From contig NZ_CP036403.1 of assembly GCF_004322775.1 (NCBI RefSeq), positions 1,798,001-1,862,000 of the forward strand: a stretch of 64,000 nucleotides of DNA, read 5' to 3'. The stretch comes from Ornithinimicrobium sufpigmenti. GTDB taxonomy: Bacteria; Actinomycetota; Actinomycetes; Actinomycetales; Dermatophilaceae. A program made the translations under genes and the position numbers. Under the pieces are notes generated by a model. It was not told the DNA's origin. It worked only from the letters and a program-made list of their open reading frames with translations, and ran no database searches. Below, one piece after another: positions 51,473 to 60,607 of the stretch (position 1 is the first letter of the stretch; each line of letters opens with the position of its first letter).

Positions 51473-52909
51473 GTGACGACCAACGACGACGATCACCTGT
51501 CGCGACCGCGCCGCTCCGGTGAGCCCGGGAACAGCCCCGCCGGAGGTGCGGTGGCCGACCCGGTCGGTCCGGCGACGATGGACCCCGAGAAGGTGACCAC
51601 CTCCCTGGAGGCGTCCAAGGGCGCGGGCATGGGCAAGATCACGGCGTGGGCGTTCTACGACTGGGGCAGCCAGCCGTGGAACACCGTCATCACCACCTTC
51701 GTGTTCTCCGTCTACATCGTCAGCGAGAGCTTCGGCTCGACCAACTACACCTCCCAGATGCTGGCGTGGTCCACGGCCCTGGCCGGCCTCTTCGTGGCGG
51801 TGCTGGCGCCGGTCCTGGGGCAGAACTCGGACCGTTCGGGTCGCACGGTGCGCAACCTGCGCTGGCAGACCTGGCTCCTCGCGGCGATCGCGGCGAGCCT
51901 GTTCTTCGTCCAGCCCTCGCCGGAGTACCTCGTCCTGGGGCTCGTCCTGCTCGGGATCGGCTCGGTGGTCTCCGAGATCGCCGGCGTCAACTACAACGCC
52001 ACCATCGAGCAGGTGGCCACCCCGAGGACGGTCGGCCGGGTCTCCGGCTACGGCTGGGGGTTCGGCTACCTCGGCGGCATCGTCGCGCTGCTCGCGATCT
52101 ACTTCCTCTTCGTCCAGCCCGACGTCGGCCTCTTCGGCGTGACCGGCGAGAACGGCATGGACATCCGGGTCTCGATGCTCATGTGCGGCATCTGGATCGC
52201 GGTGTTCACCGTCCCGGCGCTCGTCGCTCTCAAGGACCGGCCGGTGCCGCGGGCGCCGCGGGTCGGGATCATCGACTCCTACAAGCTGCTGTTCGGGACC
52301 GTGCGGCGGCTGTGGGGGACCTCACGGCATACCGTGTGGTTCCTGCTCGCCTCGGCGCTCTTCCGCGACGGTCTGGCGGGCGTCTTCGCCTTCGGTGCGG
52401 TGCTCGCGGCCGGCACCTTCGGGATGAGCGCCGGTGAGGTGATCATCTTCGGGGCGGCGGCCAACATCGTGGCCGGCGTCTCGACCATCATCTTCGGCCT
52501 GGTGGACGACTGGATCGGCCCCAAGAAGGTCATCCTCATCTCGCTGTTCAGCCTGGTCATCCTCGGTCTGGTGATCTTCTTCCTGCACGACGGCGGCAAG
52601 ACCGTCTTCTGGATCGCCGGCCTGGGTCTCACCGCCTTCGTCGGTCCTGCCCAGGCGGCCTCGCGGTCGTTCCTGGCGCGGCTGATCCCCGAGGGCAAGA
52701 GCGGGGAGATCTTCGGCCTCTACGCCACCACCGGCCGCGTCGTCTCCTTCCTCTCGCCCGCGGCCTTCGGCGTGGGCATCTGGATCGGTGCGCGGGTCAC
52801 GGGGGAGGAGAACACGCAGTACTGGGGCATCCTCGGCATCGTCCTCATCCTCGCCGCGGGCGCCCTCGCGATGCTGCCGGTCAAGGAGCACAGCCAGCAC
52901 CGGATCTGA
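51473..52909 (+). CDS. MFS transporter of the UMF1/Atg22-like family
   Basis: Membrane protein of 478 residues with about twelve helices after a 55-residue polar N-terminus. The family signature AWAFYDWGSQPWNTVITTFV begins the first helix; LAPVLGQNSDRSGR and RVSGYGWGFGYLGG are conserved loops, and FGLVDDWIGPKKVI starts the second half. Actinobacterial members are of unknown substrate (amino acid efflux is often supposed). The GTG at 51473 fits a leaderless promoter; ATG 51578 would shorten the N-terminus without touching the first helix. Confidence 0.85.
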   Translation: MTTNDDDHLSRPRRSGEPGNSPAGGAVADPVGPATMDPEKVTTSLEASKGAGMGKITAWAFYDWGSQPWNTVITTFVFSVYIVSESFGSTNYTSQMLAWSTALAGLFVAVLAPVLGQNSDRSGRTVRNLRWQTWLLAAIAASLFFVQPSPEYLVLGLVLLGIGSVVSEIAGVNYNATIEQVATPRTVGRVSGYGWGFGYLGGIVALLAIYFLFVQPDVGLFGVTGENGMDIRVSMLMCGIWIAVFTVPALVALKDRPVPRAPRVGIIDSYKLLFGTVRRLWGTSRHTVWFLLASALFRDGLAGVFAFGAVLAAGTFGMSAGEVIIFGAAANIVAGVSTIIFGLVDDWIGPKKVILISLFSLVILGLVIFFLHDGGKTVFWIAGLGLTAFVGPAQAASRSFLARLIPEGKSGEIFGLYATTGRVVSFLSPAAFGVGIWIGARVTGEENTQYWGILGIVLILAAGALAMLPVKEHSQHRI

Positions 52910-52980
52910 GCGGCCCGACGTAGCGCATCACCCCGACGCCCGTGTCGTCCTCCTGTCTGAGCGGCCCCGCCGTGTAGTCA

Positions 52981-53044
52981 TGTGCTGAAACGGTGTGTCA
53001 CATCCGTGGTCTCCATGACGGATGTGACACACCGTTGACGCACA
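52981..53044. repeat. long palindromic element, copy 1 (bidirectional terminator position)
   Basis: A perfect 19-bp stem, AACGGTGTGTCACATCCGT (52989-53007) with its complement at 53018-53036, closes a 10-base loop. An outer TGTGC/GCACA stem (52981-52985, 53040-53044) extends it across a 3x3 internal loop. It lies between the convergent transporter and ArsC-like genes. A close copy is at 63936-64000. Confidence 0.85.
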
Positions 53045-53077
53045 AGGGTGCGTCACCGTTCAGTGGCGCGTCACCGC

Positions 53078-53437
53078 TCAGCTGTCCGCGATGAAGGCCT
53101 CGGCGCGGTCCTTGGGCCGCCCGATGATCGCCCGGTCGCCGCGCACCAGCACCGGGCGCTGCATCAGGCGGGGATGCTCGACGAGCAGGTCGGCCACCTG
53201 CTCAGGCGTGGTGCACTCGTCGGCGGACAGGCCGAGCCCGGCGAAGAAGGCGTCCTTGCGGACCAGGTCGGCGGGCGGGTCCTCCAGCTTGGCGATGAGG
53301 TCGAGCAGCTGCTCGCGGTCGAGCGGGGTCTTCAGGTAGTGCACGACCTCGACCGGCAGCCCGGCCGCCTCGACGGTCTCCAGCGCGTGCCGCGACGTGG
53401 AGCAGCGGGAGTTGTGCAGGACGGTGAGCTCGGCCAT
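53078..53437 (-). CDS. ArsC-family (glutaredoxin-type arsenate reductase-like) protein
   Basis: Protein of 119 residues with the thioredoxin-fold ArsC/Spx pattern: catalytic Cys in LHNSRCSTSRHALE, LKTPLDREQLLDLIAKL, LVRKDAFF and RPVLVRGDRAIIGRP. The arginines that contact arsenate in ArsC are at least partly kept. It may be a true arsenate reductase or an ArsC-like thiol protein; no arsenic genes are nearby. ATG 53437 is preceded by TAGGGT at seven bases, no ribosome site. Confidence 0.88.
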   Translation of the reverse strand: MAELTVLHNSRCSTSRHALETVEAAGLPVEVVHYLKTPLDREQLLDLIAKLEDPPADLVRKDAFFAGLGLSADECTTPEQVADLLVEHPRLMQRPVLVRGDRAIIGRPKDRAEAFIADS

Positions 53438-53444
53438 GACCGCG

Positions 53445-53450
53445 ACCCTA
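53445..53450 (-). promoter_or_regulatory. -10 element of a leaderless ArsC-like transcript
   Basis: TAGGGT on the minus strand, seven bases before the ATG at 53437. Confidence 0.5.
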
Positions 53451-53495
53451 CTCGCCGAAATTCCGGGTCCGCGGATCGCGCGCTCGGTCGGTGGC

Positions 53496-54695
53496 TCAGG
53501 CGGCGCCGAGCAGGTGGCGCAGCGCGAGCTGGTTGAGGTGCACGTGGCCGTAGCCGCGCCCCGCGAGCCGGTCGGCCTCCTCGGCCAGCTCCACCCCGAG
53601 GTCGCCCTCGGTCTGCAGCAGCGAGGCCGCGGTCTCGCCCTCGGCCAGGGTCGGCACGGCGAGCTCGTCCAGACCCGAGGCGCGCATCGCCTCCTGCACC
53701 TCCGGGTCGGCGCGGAAGGCACGGGCCCGCTCGGCCAGCAGGGTGTAGGTCTCCATGTTGGCCGCGGCGGAGCGCCAGACCCCGTCCAGGTCCTCGGTCC
53801 GGGACGGTTTGTAGTCGAAGTGGCGCGGGCCCTGGTAGCGGGGTCCGCCGCCGGCGAAGCCGTTCTCCAGCAGGTCCACGGTGAAGAACGCCGAGAGCAG
53901 GTCGCCGTGGCCGAAGACGAGGTCCTGGTCGAAGCGCGGTCCGTGCTGGCCGTTGAGGTCGATGTGGAAGAGCTTGTCCTGCCACAGCGCCTGGGCGATG
54001 CCGGAGGTGAAGTTGAGGCCGGCCATCTGCTCGTGCCCGACCTCGGGGTTGAGCCCGACGATGTCGCCGTGCTCCAGCATGGCGATGAAGCCCAGGGCGT
54101 GGCCGACCGTCGGCAGCAGGATGTCGCCGCGCGGCTCGTTGGGCTTGGGCTCCAGCGCGATCCGCATCCCGTAGCCGCGCTCCTTGATGAAGGCGGCCAC
54201 GCTGTCCAGACCCTCGGCATACCGGTCCAGGGCGGCCTTGTGGTCCTTGGCGCCGTCGTACTCGGTGCCCTCGCGCCCGCCCCACATGACGAAGGTGCTC
54301 GCGCCGAGCTCGGCCCCCAGCTCGACCTGACGCAGCACCTTGCGCAGCGCCAGCCGCCGGACGCCGCGGTCGTTGCTGGTCAGCCCACCGTCCTTGAAGA
54401 CCGGGTGGGTGAAGGTGTTGGTCGTCACCATGGGCACGGTCAGGCCCGTCTCCTCCAGCGCCGTGCGGAAGCGGGCGATGACCGCGTCACGGTCGGCGGC
54501 GCTCGCACCGGGCGGGACCAGGTCGTCGTCGTGGAAGGTCACCCCGGCTGCACCCAGCTCGGCGAGGCGATGGACGGACTCCACCGGGTCGATCGGGGCC
54601 CGGGTCGCGTCCCCGAACGGGTCTTGGGCGGACCAGCCGACCGTCCACAGGCCGAAGGTGAACTGGATGGGCGCGGATGGGGTGGGCGTCGGCAC
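53496..54695 (-). CDS. xylA: xylose isomerase
   Basis: TIM-barrel isomerase of 399 residues converting D-xylose to D-xylulose. The actinobacterial (class I) opening [20 protein letters not shown] is followed by [13 protein letters not shown] (catalytic His), FVMWGGREG, the metal-binding [27 protein letters not shown] and [18 protein letters not shown] start at 54695 behind AGGAGG. It diverges from the sugar-binding protein gene across a shared operator. No xylulokinase gene is in the window. Confidence 0.95.
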   Translation of the reverse strand: MPTPTPSAPIQFTFGLWTVGWSAQDPFGDATRAPIDPVESVHRLAELGAAGVTFHDDDLVPPGASAADRDAVIARFRTALEETGLTVPMVTTNTFTHPVFKDGGLTSNDRGVRRLALRKVLRQVELGAELGASTFVMWGGREGTEYDGAKDHKAALDRYAEGLDSVAAFIKERGYGMRIALEPKPNEPRGDILLPTVGHALGFIAMLEHGDIVGLNPEVGHEQMAGLNFTSGIAQALWQDKLFHIDLNGQHGPRFDQDLVFGHGDLLSAFFTVDLLENGFAGGGPRYQGPRHFDYKPSRTEDLDGVWRSAAANMETYTLLAERARAFRADPEVQEAMRASGLDELAVPTLAEGETAASLLQTEGDLGVELAEEADRLAGRGYGHVHLNQLALRHLLGAA

Positions 54696-54723
54696 GAGGA
54701 CCTCCTGAGTTGGTTGTGGCGTA

Positions 54724-54752
54724 AAACTATCGGGTGCCCGACCGGCCCGCAA
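54724..54752 (-). promoter_or_regulatory. xylA promoter
   Basis: On the minus strand -35 TTGCGG (54752-54747) and -10 TAGTTT (54729-54724) are separated by 17 bp, 28 bp upstream of the GTG. Confidence 0.5.
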
Positions 54753-54773
54753 CCCTGCCACCGCCGCGACGAA

Positions 54774-54791
54774 ATCGTTATCGATAACGAT
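54774..54791. promoter_or_regulatory. 18-bp perfect palindrome, LacI-type operator
   Basis: ATCGTTATCGATAACGAT lies between divergent xylA and the binding-protein gene. Its last base is the first of TTGACA (54791-54796), the probable -35 of the transporter operon, and it sits 22 bp upstream of the xylA -35. A central CG flanked by arms is typical for LacI-family regulators; the LacI gene at 60608-61633 is the likely partner. Confidence 0.8.
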
Positions 54792-54860
54792 TGACACGCG
54801 GCGCAACATACTGGCAGATTCGGGTGCACCGACCTCTCACTCAACGCTGAGGAGCAGACC

Positions 54861-56162
54861 ATGACCACCATCCGTGCACTGAGCCTGATGGCCTCGGGCA
54901 GCCTCGTCCTCACCCTTGCCGCGTGCGGCGACGGCGATGGCGGCGAGGGTGGCCAGGGCGCCTCCGACGGGGAGGACGTCACCCTCACCTGGTGGCACAA
55001 CTCCAACACCGGTGACGGGCTGGAGTACTACCAGCAGGTGGCCGAGGACTTCCAGGACGCCAACCCGGGCGTGACCATCCAGATCGAGGCCATGCAGCAC
55101 GAGGACATGCTGACCCAGCTGGACGCCGCCTTCCAGGCCGGCGACGCGCCGGACGTCTACATGGAGCGCGGCGGTGGTGAGCTCGCCGACCACGTCGCGG
55201 CCGACCTGACCATGGACCTCACCGAGGTCGCCGCCGAGGAGATCGAGATGCTCGGCGGGACCGTACAGGGCTGGACGGTCGACGACCGAGTCTACGCCCT
55301 GCCGTTCTCCATCGGCGTCGTCGGGTTCTGGTACAACACCGAGATGTTCGAGGAGGCCGGGGTCACCGAGACCCCGACCACCTGGGAGGAGATGTATGCG
55401 GTGATCGACCAGCTCAAGGCGGCCGGGATGGAGCCGCTCTCGGTCGGCGCCGGCGACGGCTGGCCGGCGGCGCACTACTGGTACCAGTTCTCGCTGCGCC
55501 ACTGCGCCGAGGAGACCCTGACCGACGCCGTGCAGTCCCTGGACTTCTCCGACCAGTGCTTCATCACCGCCGGCGAGGAGGTCGAGCGCCTCATCGACGC
55601 CGAGCCGTTCAACCGCGGCTTCCTGTCCACCCCGGCGCAGTCCGGCCCGTCCAGCGCCTCGGGGCTGCTGGCCACGGAGCAGGTGGCCATGGAGATGCAG
55701 GGCCACTGGGAGCCGGGCGTGATGGCCGGGCTGACCGAGGACGGCGAGGGTCTGGGCGACAAGCTGGGCTGGTTCCCCTTCCCGCAGGTCGAGGGCGGCC
55801 AGGGCGACCCCGAGGCCCAGCTCGGCGGCGGCGACGCCTGGGGCGTCTCGGCGGACGCGCCGCCGGAGGCCGTGGAGTTCGTGCGGTACATGCTCTCCGA
55901 GGAGGTCCAGCGCGGGTTCGCCGAGCGGGACATGGGCCTGCCGACCAACCCGAACGCCACCGACGCGGTGGCCGACCCGGCGCTGGCCGGCCTGATCGAG
56001 GTGCGGGACAGCGCCCCCTACGTCCAGCTCTACTTCGACACCGCCTTCGGCCAGTCGGTCGGCGGGGCGATGAACGACACGATCGAGCTGATGTTCGCCG
56101 GGCAGGCCGGCCCGCAGGACATCGTCGACGCCACGCAGGCCGCGGCCGACGCCGAGGGCTGA
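54861..56162 (+). CDS. sugar-binding lipoprotein of a CUT1 ABC transporter (xylobiose-type)
   Basis: Lipoprotein of 433 residues with lipobox LAAC (Cys22), a Gly/Asp-rich linker and a family 1 binding fold: VTLTWWHNSNTGDGLEYYQQ, NPGVTIQIEAMQHEDMLTQL, APDVYMERGGGELADHV, PTTWEEMYAVIDQLKAAG. The gene order binding protein-permease-permease-GH3 and the divergent xylA match xylobiose/xylo-oligosaccharide (BxlEFG-type) systems; cellobiose or other beta-glycosides remain possible. GAGGAG precedes the ATG. Confidence 0.88.
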   Translation: MTTIRALSLMASGSLVLTLAACGDGDGGEGGQGASDGEDVTLTWWHNSNTGDGLEYYQQVAEDFQDANPGVTIQIEAMQHEDMLTQLDAAFQAGDAPDVYMERGGGELADHVAADLTMDLTEVAAEEIEMLGGTVQGWTVDDRVYALPFSIGVVGFWYNTEMFEEAGVTETPTTWEEMYAVIDQLKAAGMEPLSVGAGDGWPAAHYWYQFSLRHCAEETLTDAVQSLDFSDQCFITAGEEVERLIDAEPFNRGFLSTPAQSGPSSASGLLATEQVAMEMQGHWEPGVMAGLTEDGEGLGDKLGWFPFPQVEGGQGDPEAQLGGGDAWGVSADAPPEAVEFVRYMLSEEVQRGFAERDMGLPTNPNATDAVADPALAGLIEVRDSAPYVQLYFDTAFGQSVGGAMNDTIELMFAGQAGPQDIVDATQAAADAEG

Positions 56163-56172
56163 GCCGCTCGCG

Positions 56173-57153
56173 ATGACCAGCCTGTCCGTCCCGCCCAGGG
56201 GCGCCACGACCCAGCCCACCGGCCGCACCGCGCGGCCGGTGGGCGGGGGGCGCGACTGGCGGATGGCGGGGGAGATCCTGCTCTTCACCGCCCCGGCACT
56301 GACGATCTTCGGGCTCTTCGTCGTCTGGCCGATCCTGCGCGCGGTCCAGTTCTCGCTCTACCGCTGGAAAGGCTTCGGCCCGCTCGTCGACTTCGTCGGC
56401 CTGCAGAACTACGTCGCCGTCCTGACCAACGAGGTCTTCCGGGGCGCCGTCGGGCACAACCTGTTCATCGTCGTCGCCTCGATCCTCATCCAGCTGCCGC
56501 TCGGCCTGGGGATCGCGCTGCTGCTCAACCGGCGCATCCGCGGCCGCGGACTGCTGCGCACGATCATCTTCGTCCCCTACGTGCTGGCCGAGGTCATCGC
56601 CGGCGTGGTCTGGTTCCAGCTCCTGCAGCCGGGCCGCGGCGTCGTGGAGACCCTGCTCGGCACGGTGGGCCTCGACGGGCCCTACCAGGGGTTCCTCGGC
56701 ACCCCCGAGCTGGCCATGCCGACCCTCATGGTGGTCCTGACCTGGAAGTATGTCGGGCTGGCGGTGCTCCTCTTCCTGGCCGGCCTCCAGGGCGTGCCGG
56801 ACGAGCTGACCGAGGCCGCCCAGATCGACGGCGCCACCTGGTGGCAGATCCAGCGGCGGGTCACCATCCCGCTGCTCGGCCCCACGATCCGCACGTGGGC
56901 CTTCCTGTCGATGATCGGCTCGCTGCAGCTCTTCGACATGGTCTGGATCCTCACCGGCGGCGGCCCGGCGAACGCGACCACGACGATGGCGACCTTCCTG
57001 GTCAACGAGGGCACCAAGCGGCAGAACTACGGCATCGCCGCCGCCGCCTCGGTCGTGCTCTTCGTCATCGCCCTGACCATGGCCGTCCTCTACCAACGCT
57101 TCGTGCTGCGCCGGGACACCTCCGACGCCGACGTCCTGAGGGGGGTCCGATGA
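56173..57153 (+). CDS. CUT1 sugar ABC permease, first subunit
   Basis: Permease of 326 residues with six helices (first at about 34-55, ILLFTAPALTIFGLFVVWPI). The ATPase-contact EAA loop reads ELTEAAQIDGATWWQIQRRV. The last codons overlap the start of the second permease (ATGA). No ATPase gene lies in the cluster, so it should share a housekeeping MsiK-type ATPase, as is usual for actinobacterial CUT1 systems. Confidence 0.9.
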   Translation: MTSLSVPPRGATTQPTGRTARPVGGGRDWRMAGEILLFTAPALTIFGLFVVWPILRAVQFSLYRWKGFGPLVDFVGLQNYVAVLTNEVFRGAVGHNLFIVVASILIQLPLGLGIALLLNRRIRGRGLLRTIIFVPYVLAEVIAGVVWFQLLQPGRGVVETLLGTVGLDGPYQGFLGTPELAMPTLMVVLTWKYVGLAVLLFLAGLQGVPDELTEAAQIDGATWWQIQRRVTIPLLGPTIRTWAFLSMIGSLQLFDMVWILTGGGPANATTTMATFLVNEGTKRQNYGIAAAASVVLFVIALTMAVLYQRFVLRRDTSDADVLRGVR

Positions 57154-58151
57154 GCACCCCCATGAGTATGCGCGGCAGCATCCACGAGAGCAGCGACAGG
57201 AGCAGCCGGAGCACAGGGGCAGCCCTGGCAACCCCGTCGACGTCGACGGTGACGGACCAGCCCACCGGGCAGGCGACCGGCGACCGGCATACCCCTGGGT
57301 CAGGACGGCGCCGTGCGCCCGCTGAGCGCAACGGCCGCGGCGAGGGCGGGGTGCTGGTCTACCTGGCTGCCCTCGTCGTGGTCGCGCTCACCCTGGGACC
57401 CGTCCTGTATGCCGTGCTCGGCGGCTTCCGCACCAACGCCCAGCTCGCCGCGGACCCGGCCGGCCTGCCCGACCCGTGGGTCCTGGACAACTACCGCCGG
57501 GTGATCACCGGGAGCACCTTCTGGACCTACGCGCTCAACTCCGTGGCGATCGCGGTCATCACGACCGTGGTCACCGTGGTCGCCGGGCTCATGGCGGCCT
57601 ACCCCCTGGCCCGCTACCAGTTCCGCTGGCGGGAGCCGCTGTTCATGGTCTTCGTCGTCGGCCTGCTCTTCCCCGCGACCGTGGCGATCATCCCGCTGTT
57701 CATCCTGGTCACCCGCGACCTGTCGCTGGGCAACACCTGGTGGGGCGTCGCGCTGCCGCAGGCGGCGTTCGCGCTGCCGATGACGATCGTCATCCTGCGG
57801 CCGTTCCTGATGGCGATCCCGCGGGAGATGGAGGAGGCCGCGATCATGGACGGCGCCTCCCGCCTGCAGTTCTTCTGGCGGGTGCTGCTCCCGCTGTCGG
57901 CACCGGGCGCTATCACCGTCGGGGTGCTCGCCTTCGTCGGCTCCTGGAACGCCTACTTGCTGCCGCTGCTCCTGCTGCGCGGCGAGATGAAGACGCTGCC
58001 GCTGGGCGTGGCCGACTTCTCCTCGCAGTACTCCTCCGACACCGCCGGCGTCTTCGCCTTCACCACCCTGGCGATGATCCCCGCGCTGATCTTCTTCCTC
58101 GCGATGCAGAAGCGCATCGTCAACGGGCTCCAGGGGGCGGTCAAGGGCTGA
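57150..58151 (+). CDS. CUT1 sugar ABC permease, second subunit
   Basis: Permease of 333 residues. An unusually long polar N-terminus (about 65 residues, Ser/Thr/Arg-rich) precedes the first helix (VLVYLAALVVVALTLGPVLY). EAA loop EMEEAAIMDGASRLQFFWRV, then the final helices to VNGLQGAVKG. ATG overlaps the stop of the first permease. Confidence 0.9.
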   Translation: MSTPMSMRGSIHESSDRSSRSTGAALATPSTSTVTDQPTGQATGDRHTPGSGRRRAPAERNGRGEGGVLVYLAALVVVALTLGPVLYAVLGGFRTNAQLAADPAGLPDPWVLDNYRRVITGSTFWTYALNSVAIAVITTVVTVVAGLMAAYPLARYQFRWREPLFMVFVVGLLFPATVAIIPLFILVTRDLSLGNTWWGVALPQAAFALPMTIVILRPFLMAIPREMEEAAIMDGASRLQFFWRVLLPLSAPGAITVGVLAFVGSWNAYLLPLLLLRGEMKTLPLGVADFSSQYSSDTAGVFAFTTLAMIPALIFFLAMQKRIVNGLQGAVKG

Positions 58152-58244
58152 CCCGCGCGACCACCACCACGACCGTGCTCGCCGGAGTCCGCGCGAGTCA
58201 CGCCCGAGCGCTCACCCGACCCCTCGCCCCGAAAGGCACCCGTC

Positions 58245-60557
58245 ATGACCCAGACCACCCGCGCCGCCTCGCTCCAGGAGGCGGCCCCGGCCACCGACGT
58301 GGCCGGGCTGCTCGCCTCCATGACCCTGGAGGAGAAGCTGGCCCAGATCGTGGGCTTCTGGGACAAGGGGGACGGTGAGGCGGTCGCCCCGCTGCAGGGC
58401 GCCTTCGTCGAGGCACAGGGACTGTATGACGTGGCCGCCCAGGGGCTGGGCCACCTCACCCGCGTCTACGGCACGCGTCCGGTGGACCCGGTGGAGCGGG
58501 CCAGGTGGCTGTGGGACTTCCAGCGGTGGCTGGTCGCCTCGACGAGACACGGCATACCCGCGCTGGTGCACGAGGAGTGCCTGACCGGGCTGTCGGCGTG
58601 GAAGGCCGCCACCTACCCCACACCGCTGGCCTGGGGCGCGTCCTTCGACCCCGTCCTGGTCGGGGAGGTGGCCGGCCTGGTGGGGGAGACGATGCGGCAG
58701 CTGGGCGTGCACCAGGGCCTGGCGCCGGTGCTCGACGTGGTGCGCGACCCGCGGTGGGGCCGGGTCGAGGAGGCGATCTCCGAGGACCCCTACCTGGTCG
58801 GCACCATCGGCACCGCCTACGTCGAGGGTCTGCAGGGCCAGGGCGTGCACGCGACGCTGAAGCACTTCGTCGGCTACTCGGCCTCGCAGGCGGGCCGCAA
58901 CTTCGCGCCGGTGCACGCCGGACCGCGTGAGCTTGAGGACGTGCTCATGGTGCCGTTCGAGATGGCGCTGCTCGAGGGCGGGGCGCGCTCGGTCATGCAC
59001 TCGTACAGCGAGATCGACGGCGTCCCCGTCGCGGCGGACCCTGACCTGCTGACCGGGGTGCTGCGCGACCGGTGGGGCTTCGACGGGACCGTCGTGGCCG
59101 ACTACTTCGGCGTCGCCTTCCTGCACGTTCTGCACCGGGTGGCCGCAGACCTTGGGGAGGCTGCCGGGCAGGCGCTGCTGGCCGGCGTGGACATCGAGCT
59201 GCCCACCGGGGACGCCTACCTGGCACCGCTGGCGGCAGCCGTCCGCGCCGGCCAGGTCGACGAGGCCCTGGTGGACCGGGCCTGCGCCCGGGCGCTGGAG
59301 CAGAAGGCCGAGCTGGGGCTGCTGGGCGCGACCTTCGAGGACGAGCCGCCCACGCAGGTCGACCTGGACGGGCCCCGGCACCGGGCCGCGGCGCGGCGGC
59401 TGGCCGAGGAGTCGGTGGTGCTGCTGGCCAACGACGGGACGCTGCCGCTGACGGACCCGGCGCGGGTCGCGGTGATCGGGCCCAACGCGGACCGGCTGGA
59501 GGCGCTGTTCGGCTGCTACTCCTTCGTCAACCACGTCATCGCCCAGCATCCCGACGTCGAGGCGGGGATCCTCGCGCCGACCGTGCTCGAGGCGCTGGAC
59601 GCCGAGTGGCCCGGAGCGGCGCTGCGGCACGTGCGCGGCTGCGACGTCGACTCCGAGGACGTCTCGGGGATCGGGGAGGCCGTGGCGGCGGCGCGGGAGG
59701 CCGAGGTCGCCGTTGTCGTCGCCGGGGACTCATCGGGCCTGTTCGGCCGGGCGACCTCGGGGGAGGGGTGTGACCGGGACGACCTGGAGCTGCCGGGCGT
59801 CCAGCGGCAGCTCGTCGAGGCGGTGCTGACCACCGGCACCCCCGTGGTGCTCGTGCTGCTCACCGGGCGCCCGTATGCCGTGGACTGGGCGCTGGAGGCG
59901 TGCGCCGCGGTCGTGCAGGCGTTCTTCCCCGGCGAGGAGGGCGCCGGGGCCGTCGCCGGTGTCCTCTCCGGACGGGTCAACCCCTCCGGCCACCTGCCGG
60001 TCAGTCTGCCCCGCTCCGCGGGCAGCCAGCCCTACACCTACCTGCACCCGCCCCTGGGTGGCGACAGCGACGTCACCAACCTCTCCAGCCGTCCCGCCCT
60101 GCCCTTCGGCCACGGGCTGTCCTACACCACCTTCGAGCTGTCCGACCTGGGGGTCCGGGCGGGCACGACGGCCGAGCCCGTGCAGGTGCGGGCGCGCCTC
60201 GCCAACACCGGCGACCGGGTGGGGGCGGACGTGGTCCAGGTGTACGCCCGCGACCTGGTGGCGTCGGTGACCCGCCCAATGGCCCAACTGGTCGGCTATG
60301 CGCGGGTCGTGCTCGAGCCGGGTGAGTCGCGCGTCGTGACGTTCAGCGTGCCGCCCACCCGGCTCTCCTTCACCGGTCGTGACCGCCGGCGGGTCGTCGA
60401 GCCCGGCGAGTTCGAGATCTGGGCCGGGGACTCGTCGGCCGACCGCCGGCTGGTGCGGATGGTCACCCTGGGCGGGGACGTGCACGAGGTCGGCCTGCAC
60501 GAGCCGCGACGGACCAGCGTGGAGGTCGGTCCGCGCGAGGCCGGCGACGTCGGCTGA
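58245..60557 (+). CDS. GH3 beta-glycosidase (beta-xylosidase/beta-glucosidase)
   Basis: Cytosolic glycoside hydrolase family 3 enzyme of 770 residues, no signal peptide. The TIM-barrel domain (20-340) has GRVEEAISEDPYLVG, LKHFVGYSASQAGRNFAPVH and the nucleophile region FDGTVVADYFGVAFLH; the GH3_C domain (390-600) has EESVVLLANDGTLPL and VVVAGDSSGLFGRATSGEG; a fibronectin-III-like domain closes the protein (PFGHGLSYTTFELSDLGV). It would split the imported oligosaccharide. Fourth gene of the transporter operon. Confidence 0.92.
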   Translation: MTQTTRAASLQEAAPATDVAGLLASMTLEEKLAQIVGFWDKGDGEAVAPLQGAFVEAQGLYDVAAQGLGHLTRVYGTRPVDPVERARWLWDFQRWLVASTRHGIPALVHEECLTGLSAWKAATYPTPLAWGASFDPVLVGEVAGLVGETMRQLGVHQGLAPVLDVVRDPRWGRVEEAISEDPYLVGTIGTAYVEGLQGQGVHATLKHFVGYSASQAGRNFAPVHAGPRELEDVLMVPFEMALLEGGARSVMHSYSEIDGVPVAADPDLLTGVLRDRWGFDGTVVADYFGVAFLHVLHRVAADLGEAAGQALLAGVDIELPTGDAYLAPLAAAVRAGQVDEALVDRACARALEQKAELGLLGATFEDEPPTQVDLDGPRHRAAARRLAEESVVLLANDGTLPLTDPARVAVIGPNADRLEALFGCYSFVNHVIAQHPDVEAGILAPTVLEALDAEWPGAALRHVRGCDVDSEDVSGIGEAVAAAREAEVAVVVAGDSSGLFGRATSGEGCDRDDLELPGVQRQLVEAVLTTGTPVVLVLLTGRPYAVDWALEACAAVVQAFFPGEEGAGAVAGVLSGRVNPSGHLPVSLPRSAGSQPYTYLHPPLGGDSDVTNLSSRPALPFGHGLSYTTFELSDLGVRAGTTAEPVQVRARLANTGDRVGADVVQVYARDLVASVTRPMAQLVGYARVVLEPGESRVVTFSVPPTRLSFTGRDRRRVVEPGEFEIWAGDSSADRRLVRMVTLGGDVHEVGLHEPRRTSVEVGPREAGDVG

Positions 60558-60607
60558 GAGCCGGGCGCGAGACCGAGGTCGAGCAGGCCCCGGCCAGGCG
60601 CTCGGGC

